This document shows, piece after piece, positions 21,196 through 30,712 of a stretch of DNA of 64,000 nucleotides. A model generated the notes under the pieces. That model worked only from the letters and a program-made list of their open reading frames with translations, was not told the origin of the DNA and did not search any database. Each line of letters begins with the position of its first letter. The first letter of the stretch is position 1. The stretch spans positions 69,458,145 to 69,522,144 of the forward strand of contig NC_054537.1 in assembly GCF_017654505.1 (NCBI RefSeq). Reading direction: 5' to 3'. The translations under genes and the position numbers were made by a program. Source of the DNA: Polyodon spathula (lineage: Eukaryota > Chordata > Actinopteri > Acipenseriformes > Polyodontidae).

Positions 21196-22308
21196 GTCTT
21201 TTGTTCAGTACAGAAAAGGCGATATGGAACAGCACGGCTACAGCAATCAGGATGTCTAGAACTCTGTGTGAAGGCAAGAGTCTGTCGGTAAAAGAACAAG
21301 GTATAGTGTAAACCTTTGTCTGTGCTGAAACGTGAAAGTGTTTTGTAATCGGAAAATGGCTTAGCCCTCTGATATAGTGAGTAACATGAGAAAAAAGTGT
21401 AAATAGTACTCCATGGGGAGTTAAGTTTTTGTTCTGTTTATTTTTGTTTGTGTGTAATAAAAGTGTGCAACGGCGCTAAAACCAAAGTTTTAAAGATTCC
21501 AAACGAGCCCGAGGGCTTTGCCACACCGAATAGGATGTTCAACAGGATGAGCAGAAGCATAGGGATAAAATACATCACAATGAGCTAGTAAGAAAAAATC
21601 AATATGTCATGTATTACAAAAGACCTGTGGAAAAAAAAAAGTTAGTAATCTGGGTAAACATGGCGAAATGCCAGTGTTCTTTTGAAGGGGTGCACACATT
21701 TGTTAGAAGAATATCGCAGGAGGGCTTGTGTCTTAAAATATAAACTACAAAGGTCTTTTGTTCAGTACAGAAAAGGCGATATGGAACAGCACGGCTACAG
21801 CAATCAGGATGTCTAGAACTCTGTGTGAAGGCAAGAGTCTGTCGGTAAAAGAACAAGGTATAGTGTAAACCTTTGTCTGTGCTGAAACGTGAAAGTGTTT
21901 TGTAATCGGAAAATGGCTTAGCCCTCTGATATAGTGAGTAACATGAGAAAAAAGTGTAAATAGTACTCCATGGGGAGTTAAGTTTTTGTTCTGTTTATTT
22001 TTGTTTGTGTGTAATAAAAGTGTGCAACGGCGCTAAAACCAAAGTTTTAAAGATTCCAAACGAGCCCGAGGGCTTTGCCACACCGAATAGATGTTCAACA
22101 GGATGAGCAGAAGCATAGGGATAAAATACATCACAATGAGCTAGTAAGAAAAAATCAATATGTCATGTATTACAAAAGACCTGTGGAAAAAAAAAAGTTA
22201 GTAATCTGGGTAAACATGGCGAAATGCCAGTGTTCTTTTGAAGGGGTGCACACATTTGTTAGAAGAATATCGCAGGAGGGCTTGTGTCTTAAAATATAAA
22301 CTACAAAG
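21196..22308. repeat. Tandem duplication, two 557-bp units
   Basis: 21196-21752 is repeated as 21753-22308. I find a single 1-bp difference (GGATG versus GATG near 21532/22090), so the event is very recent or an assembly artefact. The unit includes an AATAAA with a GTGTGCAACGGCG context and short open frames without known motifs. It begins about 135 bp after the RLE-LINE relic and ends 54 bp before a solo LTR. Confidence 0.95.
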
Positions 22309-22778
22309 GAAACATATAATAGCTTAACTTATAAATCTGGCCATCATTTGTTTGCTTTGGCCTGTGGCAGGACAGAGGAAAAGACCTGCACATATTGAAA
22401 GGGGGCAGGGCAAAGCCCTGCTTGTAAATATATTGTAAATATCGGATTGTGGTTTGAAACATATGTATTTAAAATAATGGTCTGCGGGTTTATTTAAAAG
22501 ATAAATGTATTGTTTATGTTTATTTAAACGGGTGATATTAGTGTGTTCTAATTTAAAAATTTTTTTGTGTTTATGTGTTTATTTAAAACATGATGCTTTT
22601 GTTTCTTATTTTAAATGTGGTTTAAATGTGGTCTGGCAGAGGAGGTGTTAGCAGCTCATGAGAATGCATGGTCAGCAGGCCGTGATTATTGACTGTCGGT
22701 GGTGCAAACAAAAACTTGTGTAGAATGTGACCATCTCTGAATTCAACAACTAAGTGTTCATTCGATGATGGTCTCAGG

Positions 22779-22786
22779 TATAAAAG
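22779..22786 (+). promoter_or_regulatory. TATA box of the family B LTR
   Basis: TATAAAAG followed by GC-richer sequence, correctly spaced before the AATAAA at 23000. Confidence 0.55.
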
Positions 22787-22999
22787 CCTGCAGCTTTTAT
22801 TGTCTGGGGTGGGTGTACACAGAGGAGGTACATGAGAGCAAGAGAAACGAAAGTAAAAATGAAACTGAAAGAATGCAATTGCTATGCGAGCAGGAAGCAC
22901 AGTCTTTGTTGTCAGTTTGTAATTTTGTTTTTGTTTGAACATTTATTTTTCCTCTGTGAGCAGTGTTTTTGTACAACCTTTTTATTTATTCTTGTTTGC

Positions 23000-23005
23000 A
23001 ATAAA
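23000..23005 (+). terminator. Polyadenylation signal of the family B LTR
   Basis: AATAAA followed within 40 bp by a T/GT-rich stretch (GTATCTGTCTGTGTCTGTG), the usual downstream element. Confidence 0.55.
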
Positions 23006-23092
23006 AACGACTGCCAGTGCTTTTCACCCGTGGTATCTGTCTGTGTCTGTGTTAGCTTTCTGGTGTGGGAACGGCTCAGCTACCCTGTCACA

Positions 23093-23861
23093 GGGCCACA
23101 ATGAGTAGTGTGCCGTTATATTGTAGATAATGAGAGCAAGCTCACTACTCCAAATAAAGGGGGTGTGGGAATTGTAATTTATAGGAAAAGAACGAAGTTA
23201 GAAACATGGCCGTAACTAGCTATGAGGACACTGAGGTTGTGTCCTCTATTGTTGTTTTGCATTATCAATGCTGATGCTCATGTAAAAATCCTGGTAAAAC
23301 ACAAAAGACTCCTTCCTTTTCTTTGTTGGTTTGCTGTGTTACATAGATTTTGGAGGTTGAATAGTGAATACCAAGCAGTCATATAAATACTGCCAGCTGT
23401 AGTTTGAAACCGAAGTTTGACATCGGTAGAATGTCAGCTCTGGTTACAACACTAGTTAGAAGTAATATTAGTAAACTGAAAGAAATGAAAATCAAATGGC
23501 CATTTAAATGTGCTTTTATATGGTTTTATGTAAAGTATGCAAATGATTTATTTTATAAATGCAGCAGAAAGGTAAAGCACTGGGGAAAAAGATCCATTTA
23601 ATGTATTTTATTTTTGTAAATGCAAAAAGCATAGGCCTATTTTATATTATGAATAAAAACAGTTAAATATTCTACACGTGAAATACGGAAGCTGCACTCT
23701 CCAGACCCGCTCCATGCTGACCCCGCTGCACTACACCTTGGTTATACTGTAATTATCAACGTGCCCAGGCTTGTTGAGGGGCAGCTGGGGTGCCCGTATT
23801 CACGACTGGGAATGCTACTGGGACATCCTCTTGACACGCTACACAAACAGAACAACATAAC

Positions 23862-23903
<42 letters not shown>

Positions 23904-24327
23904 TAAAAATAATAATAATAATAGTGCATGTTAATTACTTGTTCAAAACTTAGAATGAAACACAAGATTAATTTCCTTTACAATTACTTATTTATTCGTA
24001 TTCATATTAATCAACCTGTAACAATGCTCTGCAATAATAGGGTCTCAAAAAGACAAACTTAGAGGAGGCAAAGTACCCATGAATATGCCTCCTGACACAA
24101 ACAATGAAGCAAGAACAGATTTGAAATCTTTAAAAAAAAAAAAAAAAAAAAACAAAGCAAGTTTTTAGATAGCTGGGAGTAAAAAATACAATTACAATAA
24201 TACAATTTTATTTTGTGACACTTAAACTAAAACATGAACGACACTGTTATTACACATGAATAACATTTGTAATTACAACATTCTAAAAACTTCTGTATAT
24301 TCTTTAAAAAAAGGAACTACATTGTGT
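23093..24327. other. Unassigned DNA with (AAT)n at 23861-23917
   Basis: No gene recognised. The short frame 23404-23601 has no family features. An AAT microsatellite lies at about 23861-23917 and an A-run at 24131-24150. Confidence 0.5.
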
Positions 24328-24367
24328 CAATGCTTGTGTATAGTGTAAATACTATACACAAGCATTG
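24328..24367. repeat. Perfect 17-bp hairpin at the LINE 5' boundary
   Basis: Arms 24328-24344 and 24351-24367 are exact reverse complements around a 6-nt loop, GTAAAT. The right arm appears to be the first bases of the CR1 element. Confidence 0.9.
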
Positions 24368-24669
24368 GGGAAACACAGCAGCAGCTCAAAGTCAAACAGC
24401 CGCGTGTGTTTTTCTGATAACAAACAAGCTGAAACTCGGAGCAGCTGATTCAAATTCAGCGTCGTTTTGAGACACGGGCGAGGGGAGGAGCCGACAGCAC
24501 AGCAGAACAACGCAGTTAAACGAGGCAGTCTTCCCAGTGACAGCGAGTGGAAGCGACAGCGAGTGGGAGAAGTACAGGCGTGGAAAAGTACAGAGCAGTT
24601 TTGAAGCAGTTTGAAAGCAGGTTGACAGCTGCAGAAGAAACTAAACTTCAAAAAAAAAAAAACCTCAAC

Positions 24670-25617
24670 ATGGTCTTCAAGCCTGTAATCTGTGACACCT
24701 GCTTGATGTGGGAAATCCGAGAAAACCCAGCGGAGCTAAACCAAGTGTGCGTAAAGTGCCGCGCGATCCAGGATTTGCATAAACTAGTAAGTATGCTAGA
24801 AATGGAGCTGGAAGAAGTGAGACAGCAACAGGATCTTGAAGAACTGGCACACCCACAATTCATGGAAGTCTGCATCACCCCGAACAGACTGAAAGCCACC
24901 AGGGAGATAGAAGGTCAGAACAGCTGGGTTCAGGTAGGCAGAAGCAGGGAAAAAAAGAAACTTCGTCAAACACCACCACCAGAAATCAAAACAACCAACA
25001 GATTTGAGTCACTTCAGAATTGTGATGAGCAGAACCAACAACAAGAGAATGAAAGGAACAACATCCAGGACCCTATTGACAGTGGTGACCAGACAGCAAA
25101 AAGAAGGGAGGTCATGATTGTTGGGGACTCCATATTGAGAAACACAGCAAGTTCAGTTCGCAGTTTGGACCCCCTTACTACAACAGTGTGCTGCCTTCTG
25201 GGAGCCTCGGTCAAGCACATCACTGAGAACGTGGACAGGCTCCTAGAACGAACAGGAGACGACCCGGTAGTAGTCGTCCACATCGGTACAAACAACATTG
25301 GAAGAGACAGACCAAAATCCCTGCAAAATAAATTCAGAGAGCTAGGAAGGAAATTAAAAGAGAAAACCAAAACTGTGGTATTTTCTGGTATACTACCCGC
25401 ACCTTGCAAAGGACCATATGGACAGCTGGAAATAATTAATCAAAACGAATGGCTGAAGACGTGGTGCACACGGGAAGGCTTCACCTATCTTGATCATTGG
25501 ACCACATTCTACAACGAGGACTATCTGTATAGACGGGATGGACTGCATTTAAATAACAAGGGAACTAGTCTACTCGGAGAAAAGATCCTCGAGCAGGTTC
25601 GGAAGCATTTAAACTAG
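24670..25617 (+). CDS. CR1 LINE ORF1 with esterase domain
   Basis: 315 residues from the first ATG (24670); the open frame extends farther left but without an earlier ATG. Near the N-terminus two CxxC pairs (8/11 and 27/30) suggest a small zinc-binding fold, followed by a Glu/Gln-rich coiled-coil-like stretch (about 34-62). The C-terminal half is an SGNH esterase as in CR1 ORF1 proteins: IVGDSILRN (150-158, catalytic Ser in GDS), HIGTNN (204-209) and DGLHLN (290-295, Asp and His). In the family ORF1 binds RNA and forms the RNP; the esterase role is uncertain. The last codons CAT TTA AAC TAG hold the slippery site described below. The frame overlaps ORF2 by about 49 nt. Confidence 0.9.
   Translation: MVFKPVICDTCLMWEIRENPAELNQVCVKCRAIQDLHKLVSMLEMELEEVRQQQDLEELAHPQFMEVCITPNRLKATREIEGQNSWVQVGRSREKKKLRQTPPPEIKTTNRFESLQNCDEQNQQQENERNNIQDPIDSGDQTAKRREVMIVGDSILRNTASSVRSLDPLTTTVCCLLGASVKHITENVDRLLERTGDDPVVVVHIGTNNIGRDRPKSLQNKFRELGRKLKEKTKTVVFSGILPAPCKGPYGQLEIINQNEWLKTWCTREGFTYLDHWTTFYNEDYLYRRDGLHLNNKGTSLLGEKILEQVRKHLN
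25608..25614 (+). promoter_or_regulatory. -1 frameshift slippery heptamer at the ORF1/ORF2 junction
   Basis: The sequence T TTA AAC in the ORF1 frame is an exact X XXY YYZ heptamer, one of the most efficient known. The next ORF1 codon is TAG (25615-25617). Slipping back one base reads TTT AAA then CTA GAA AGG, the ORF2 frame, which is open from 25569 to 28457. No in-frame ATG occurs between 25569 and 25782. Downstream sequence is purine-rich; I did not see an obvious strong stem-loop or pseudoknot. Confidence 0.6.
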
Positions 25618-28460
25618 AAAGGAAGGGGGGAGAAATCAACAAAAAAACAGAAGGGAGACCGCATCAAAACAAGAACAACAACTCAGGTAAGACAACCATT
25701 AAATGTATTTATCTAAATGCTAGAAGTATCAGAAACAAAATTCTAGAACTTGAAGCTACTGCACTAACAGGTAACTATGATGTGATAGGTGTTACAGAAA
25801 CTTGGTTATCTGAGAGTGATGGGGACGAATATAATATTTGTGGGTATACACTGTATAGGAAAGACAGGCAGGACAGAAGAGGAGGAGGGGTAGCGCTATA
25901 CATAAGAAACAGTCTTGAAGCCCAGGTGTTAAACCTGGACAAAGAAAATAAAACCGAATCAATATGGGTCAGAATAACAGACAAAAATTCAAAAGGCATA
26001 ATAATAGGAGCATGCTATAGACCGCCAGATTCAGACGGTGAGCACAATAATCTGTTATACAATGACATTAGAAATGTGTGTAGCAAAGGAGAAGCCATAC
26101 TAATGGGGGATTTCAACTTCCCCCAAATAAAATGGGAAAACCCGGTGGGTAGCGTGAAGGATGAAATAGAAATGGTGGAAATGACAAATGACTGCTTCCT
26201 AACACAATTTGTGAAGGCACCCACTAGAGGGGAGGCATGCCTTGATTTAGTCTTTTCAAATAACGAAGATAGAATAACTAAAACAGAGGTCAGAGAACCA
26301 CTGGCAAACTCAGACCATAACATGGTCTCATTTGAAGTGTTTTTTAAATCCCCAAAAGTAAAGACTAAAGTTAAGGTTTACAATTTTAGAAAAGCAAACT
26401 ATGAAGGCATGAAACAGAGACTAACAGAAGTAGATTGGAGTAAAATAGAGAAAACACCCACAGAAGAAGGATGGTTGTTCTTCAAAAATGTAGTACTAGA
26501 GGCGCAAAACAATTACATCCCTAAAGTAGACAAATCTAAATGTAAAACTAAATTGCCAAAATGGTTTAATAGATCAATTAAAAAAAATATTCAGCGAAAA
26601 AAGGCACTTTACAGAGCATTAAAAAAGGACCAAAAAGAAAGTACACAGAAAGAGTACACGGAACTGCAAACGCAAGTCAAAAAGGAAGTTAGAAAGGCCA
26701 AGAGAGAAATAGAAATGAACATTGCTAAGGGAGCTAAAACCAATTCCAAAATGTTTTTCCAATATTACAACAGCAAGAGAACATTCAAAGAGGAGATTAA
26801 ATGTTTAAGAGATACAAATGGCAAAATCGTAGAGGAAGAAAAAAAAATAGCAAATATGTTAAATGATTACTTTTCACAAGTTTTTACAAAGGAAGATACT
26901 GACAACATGCCCCACATGTCATCCAGTTCCTATCCAGTTTTAAATAACTTTAGCATAACTGAGGCAGAAGTGTTAAAGGGACTAGGAGCTCTTAAAATAA
27001 ACAAATCCCCTGGGCCGGATGAGATCCTCCCAGTAGTACTCAAAGAAATGAAAGAAGTAATTTACAAACCGCTAACCAAGATCATGCAGCAGTCTCTTGA
27101 CACAGGGGTGGTACCGACAGACTGGAAAATTGCAAACGTAATACCGATCCACAAAAAGGGAAACAAAACTGAACCAGGTAACTACAGACCAGTAAGCCTG
27201 ACTTCTATTATATGCAAACTTATGGAAACTATAATAAGATCCAAAATGGAAAATTACCTATATGGTAACAGGGTACTGGGAGACAGTCAACATGGTTTTA
27301 GGAAAGGGAGATCGTGCCTAACTAACTTGCTTGATTTTTTTGAGGATGCAACATCGATAATGGATAATTGCAAAGCATATGACATGGTTTATTTAGATTT
27401 CCAGAAAGCTTTTGACAAAGTCCCGCACAAAAGATTAATTCTCAAACTGAACGCAGTTGGGATTCAAGGAAACACATGTACATGGATTAGGGAGTGGTTA
27501 ACATGTAGAAAACAGAAAGTACTGATTAGAGGAAAAACCTCAGAATGGAGTGTGGTAACCAGCGGTGTACCACAGGGATCAGTATTAGGTCCTCTGCTAT
27601 TCCTAATCTACATTAATGATTTAGATTCTGGTATAGTAAGCAAACTTGTTAAATTTGCAGACGACACAAAAGTAGGAGGAGTGGCAAACACTGTTGCAGC
27701 AGCAAAGGTCATTCAAAATGATCTAGACAAGATTCAGAACTGGGTAGACACATGGCAAATGACATTTAATAGAGAAAAGTGTAAGGTACTGCACGCAGGA
27801 AATAAAAATGTACATTATAAATATCATATGGGAGATATTGAAATTGGAGAAGGAATCTATGAAAAAGACCTAGGAGTTTTTGTTGACTCAGAAATGTCTT
27901 CATCTAGGCAATGTGGGGAAGCTATAAAAAAGGCTAACAAGATGCTCGGATACATTGTGAAAAGTGTTGAATTTAAATCAATGGAAGTAATGTTAAAACT
28001 GTACAATGCACTTGTAAGACCTCATCTTGAATATTGTGTGCAGTTCTGGTCACCTCGCTATAAAAAAGATATTGCTGCTCTAGAAAGAGTGCAAAGAAGA
28101 GTGACCAGAATTATTCCGGGCTTAAAAGGCATGTCATATGCAGACAGGCTAAAAGAATTGAATCTGTTCAGTCTTGAACAAAGAAGACTACGTGGCGACC
28201 TAATTCAAGCATTCAAAATTCTAAAAGGTATTGACAGTGTTGACCCAAGGGACTTTTTCAGCCTGAAAAAAGAAACAAGGACCAGGGGTCACAAATGGAG
28301 TTTAGAAAAAGGGGCATTCAGAACAGAAAATAGGAGACACTTTTTTACACAGAGAATTGTGAGGGTCTGGAATCAACTCCCCAGTAATGTTGTTGAAGCT
28401 GACACCCTGGGATCCTTCAAGAAGCTGCTTGATGAGATTTTGGGATCAATAAGCTACTAA
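25614..28460 (+). CDS. CR1 LINE ORF2: APE endonuclease and reverse transcriptase
   Basis: About 948 codons if entered by a -1 shift at 25608-25614; the frame is open from 25569. The first in-frame alternative initiator is GTG at 25782, but that would cut into the endonuclease, whose N-terminal motif IYLNARSIRNK lies upstream of it. Endonuclease motifs: VTETWL (metal-binding Glu), GGGVALYI, ACYRPP, MGDFNFP and NSDHNMV (catalytic Asp/His). Reverse transcriptase: ANVIPIHKKG, NYRPVSLTSI, YLDFQKAFDKVPH (first Asp), SGVPQGSVLGPLLF and KFADDTK (the two active-site Asp). The C-terminus has the CR1 signature VRPHLEYCVQFW and ends near WNQLPSNVVEADTLGSFK. All catalytic residues are present. It nicks and primes at genomic targets for target-primed reverse transcription. 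Confidence 0.92.
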   Translation, partial: LERKGGEINKKTEGRPHQNKNNNSGKTTIKCIYLNARSIRNKILELEATALTGNYDVIGVTETWLSESDGDEYNICGYTLYRKDRQDRRGGGVALYIRNSLEAQVLNLDKENKTESIWVRITDKNSKGIIIGACYRPPDSDGEHNNLLYNDIRNVCSKGEAILMGDFNFPQIKWENPVGSVKDEIEMVEMTNDCFLTQFVKAPTRGEACLDLVFSNNEDRITKTEVREPLANSDHNMVSFEVFFKSPKVKTKVKVYNFRKANYEGMKQRLTEVDWSKIEKTPTEEGWLFFKNVVLEAQNNYIPKVDKSKCKTKLPKWFNRSIKKNIQRKKALYRALKKDQKESTQKEYTELQTQVKKEVRKAKREIEMNIAKGAKTNSKMFFQYYNSKRTFKEEIKCLRDTNGKIVEEEKKIANMLNDYFSQVFTKEDTDNMPHMSSSSYPVLNNFSITEAEVLKGLGALKINKSPGPDEILPVVLKEMKEVIYKPLTKIMQQSLDTGVVPTDWKIANVIPIHKKGNKTEPGNYRPVSLTSIICKLMETIIRSKMENYLYGNRVLGDSQHGFRKGRSCLTNLLDFFEDATSIMDNCKAYDMVYLDFQKAFDKVPHKRLILKLNAVGIQGNTCTWIREWLTCRKQKVLIRGKTSEWSVVTSGVPQGSVLGPLLFLIYINDLDSGIVSKLVKFADDTKVGGVANTVAAAKVIQNDLDKIQNWVDTWQMTFNREKCKVLHAGNKNVHYKYHMGDIEIGEGIYEKDLGVFVDSEMSSSRQCGEAIKKANKMLGYIVKSVEFKSMEVMLKLYNALVRPHLEYCVQFWSPRYKKDIAALERVQRRVTRIIPGLKGMSYADRLKELNLFSLEQRRLRGDLIQAFKILKGIDSVDPRDFFSLKKETRTRGHKWSLEKGAFRTENRRHFFTQRIVRVWNQLPSNVVEADTLGSFKKLLDEILGSISY

Positions 28461-28529
28461 CAACCAAACGAGCAAGATGGGCCGAATGGCCTCCTCTCGT
28501 TTGTAAACTTTCTTATGTTCTTATGTTCT

Positions 28530-29055
28530 AATACTCCCACATACAATTACCCTTGCATAATGTGTACAATGCCTACAACTTTTATACAAGGTAAATTTAG
28601 TATGATATGTATTTCTTTCTATTTAAACCGCAGACATCATGGTATTTAGTCTATTTATCCCTTTATTAAAGTGTAGTACCTCCACCTCCATTTACACATT
28701 TACTTCTTTATTTCTTAATGAACAGAACATGAATAACCTACAGTTTGTAGATTTAGAAGAAATAAAATTAGATGATGTACAATATAGAAGAATAAAGGAA
28801 AATACCTGAAGGTTTATATAGAAAGGAATAGTAGATTGTTACATCATTAAGTATGTAGTAAATGTAATTATAAGCACATTAATAGATTTAAATAGAAATA
28901 TGCGAGTGTAGTTACCATGGCATCAAAAGCATATAAGTACCTCCACCTCCATTTACACATTTCCTTGACAAAGGAAGTTGGCTTTTTTGAAAAAACATTT
29001 TTTAGTGTTATATTTAGTTAATATATCTTTAGTTTAATATATCTTTAGATACAAT

Positions 29056-29129
<74 letters not shown>

Positions 29130-30467
29130 ACACACAGTTACAGTTCTGACACATTGTTGTCTATTCACAAAGGCTCTGAATATACTGATTGTGTTTCAAA
29201 TTCAATCACAGACTTTGCATCCATTAAGCTTTACATTTGTGTTTGTTGCCAATTTGGGAACATTTCATGCAATCTTTGTTTTGGGAGTTCACAAAATGAA
29301 ATGATCGATTGAATATAGATTGCTAATGCAATCGTTCAAAAATAACGTAAAAAACATCTGAAGTGATGTAAAAGACCAAACTCACCTTTCTTATTTCCCT
29401 GGCCTGAATGGTTTGTGTAGGGGTTTGTATTTGAAACTAGACTGTGTAAGTTTTCCTTTTCAGTACAGCAGGGGATCAGCAATTTCCTGTTACTTTTACT
29501 ATTTGAATATACAAGTTGGAGTTGGATGCTTATATTGCTCTGGTTAGCCCATAAGGGGTGTGTCAAACTACACTTAAAACAGAGTTCTCTGTATAAAAAA
29601 AAGTCTGACATTTTTGTATAATAACATATCATTGCCAGCTTAAATCTTTTCACATCTAAATCATTGCAGGTAGATTAAGCACGTTTTTGCTACTTAATAT
29701 CATTATAGCTAAAATCATTATTACTGTAAGTACTGTAGGAGGGTGTAGATCAGCTGTATTTCAAATTAAAGGAGTTACTGAGAAATGTATGAGTTAGCTT
29801 AAACTAAACCCTTAAAAGCCTGTCCACAATGTCATTTATATACTGTAAAAGTCAATTTTGGTAGGTAATGCTGACCTACTGTCCAGCTTGGCCTCCTGTC
29901 TCTTTGTGGTCTCAACCAGTCTCCTTAAACCTCAGTCTTAAGTTACACCTGGTCCCGTGATGGTGGCAAACATTCTGTAAGCATTTTTGAGATTCTACTG
30001 TTTCAGTGTATGTTGCACTATATCTTCATTTCCACCCTACAAAAGGGTCTTACACTACACTAGTTGGTAAGACTTTAGCTTAAGGGTCAGTTAGGAATAA
30101 TCAGTAACATATTTATAAAGGTGCTATAAAGGATGTTATTATAAACAGTATAAGACATTAACTATAATAATGTGCCATTTAAAGAGTATTGTAATAAATT
30201 GCTATCCGTTGTTATTATCCATCAACCTTGTTAATAACACATTGCTAAATATGAATATGCAACAAAGTTAGTGTCCACAATAGCAGGTGAAACCATTCCT
30301 GGTGGTGTTTTTTTCAGCAAGCAACCACAAATATGAGTTCAGTTTCTGTGCTGCACAGGATCTCTCTTTCAGCCTATTCCCCCAGAGATCAAAATGGTAT
30401 CCCACATATGTCACTTGGCTGGTTCAGCACCCTGGAGAGCAGCTGTGGATGACAGGCAACTTGCAAT
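28530..30467. other. Unassigned DNA with (AT)n at 29058-29124
   Basis: A perfect 27-bp direct repeat beginning AGTACCTCCACC occurs at 28675-28701 and 28936-28962. A long AT microsatellite occupies 29058-29124. The frame 29336-29653 (minus) has no recognisable features. No gene seen. Confidence 0.5.
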
Positions 30468-30712
30468 TATATTATTAAGTCATTCTATCTAAAGTGACTT
30501 ACAGAGACTAAGGGGGTGAACTATCTATCACAACACTGCTGCAGAGTCACTTACCAGGTACAATAAGACCTTGGTTTTCCATCTTGTACAAAGGACAGAG
30601 CACAAGGAGGTTAAGTGACTTGCTCAAGGCCACACACAGTGAGTCAGTGGCTGAGCTGGGATGGAACCTGGAACCTCCTGGTAACAAGCCCCTTTAACCA
30701 CTCGACCAGGAT
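30468..30712 (-). mobile_element. CORE-SINE/MIR-like tRNA-derived SINE (old)
   Basis: Read on the minus strand, it begins with a tRNA-like head (TGGTCGAGTGGTTAAAGGGG, A-box region, then GGTTCCATCCCAGCTCAGCC with a degenerate B box at 30658-30668) and continues into the conserved core GTGTGGCCTTGAGCAAGTCA CTTAACC typical of MIR/CORE-SINEs. The left part (30468-30560) would be its LINE-derived tail. Diverged, so probably ancient. Confidence 0.7.

Larger units (their letters stand above)
22363..23092 (+). mobile_element. Solo LTR, family B (730 bp), plus strand
   Basis: Bounded by TGTGGCAGG and CCCTGTCACA. It has a TATAAAAG box at 22779-22786 and an AATAAA at 23000-23005, with about 215 bp between, then about 90 bp of U5-like sequence. 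Flanks TGGCC (left) and GGGCC (right) agree in four of five positions, a likely target duplication. No gag/pol or primer-binding region adjoins it, so this is a recombination product (solo LTR). Unlike the other LTRs here it points rightwards. Confidence 0.75.
24351..28529 (+). mobile_element. CR1-clade LINE, apparently full length and intact
   Basis: About 4.2 kb with a GC-richer 5' UTR (24351-24669), ORF1 (24670-25617), ORF2 (to 28460), and a short 3' UTR ending in an 8-bp tail repeat TTCTTATG (28510-28529), the type of 3' terminus known for CR1. AATACT occurs at both edges (24348-24353 and 28529-28534), a possible 6-bp target duplication, although CR1 often lacks one. Both frames are open, so this insertion is young and may be a source copy. 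The reverse transcriptase wording (SGVPQGSVLGPLLF, KFADDTK) is CR1-like. Confidence 0.9.

Noticed and set aside
20754..21291. Pair of opposite 120-codon frames
   Set aside because: They fall within the RLE-LINE relic and its flank; only the plus-strand piece SFLIRSTYDVLPSPQNL has family meaning.
24352..25409. Minus-strand frames of 83-131 codons across LINE ORF1
   Set aside because: They are antisense shadows of ORF1; the esterase and CxxC motifs are on the plus strand.
25775..26323. Minus-strand frames across LINE ORF2
   Set aside because: They are antisense shadows of the intact endonuclease frame.
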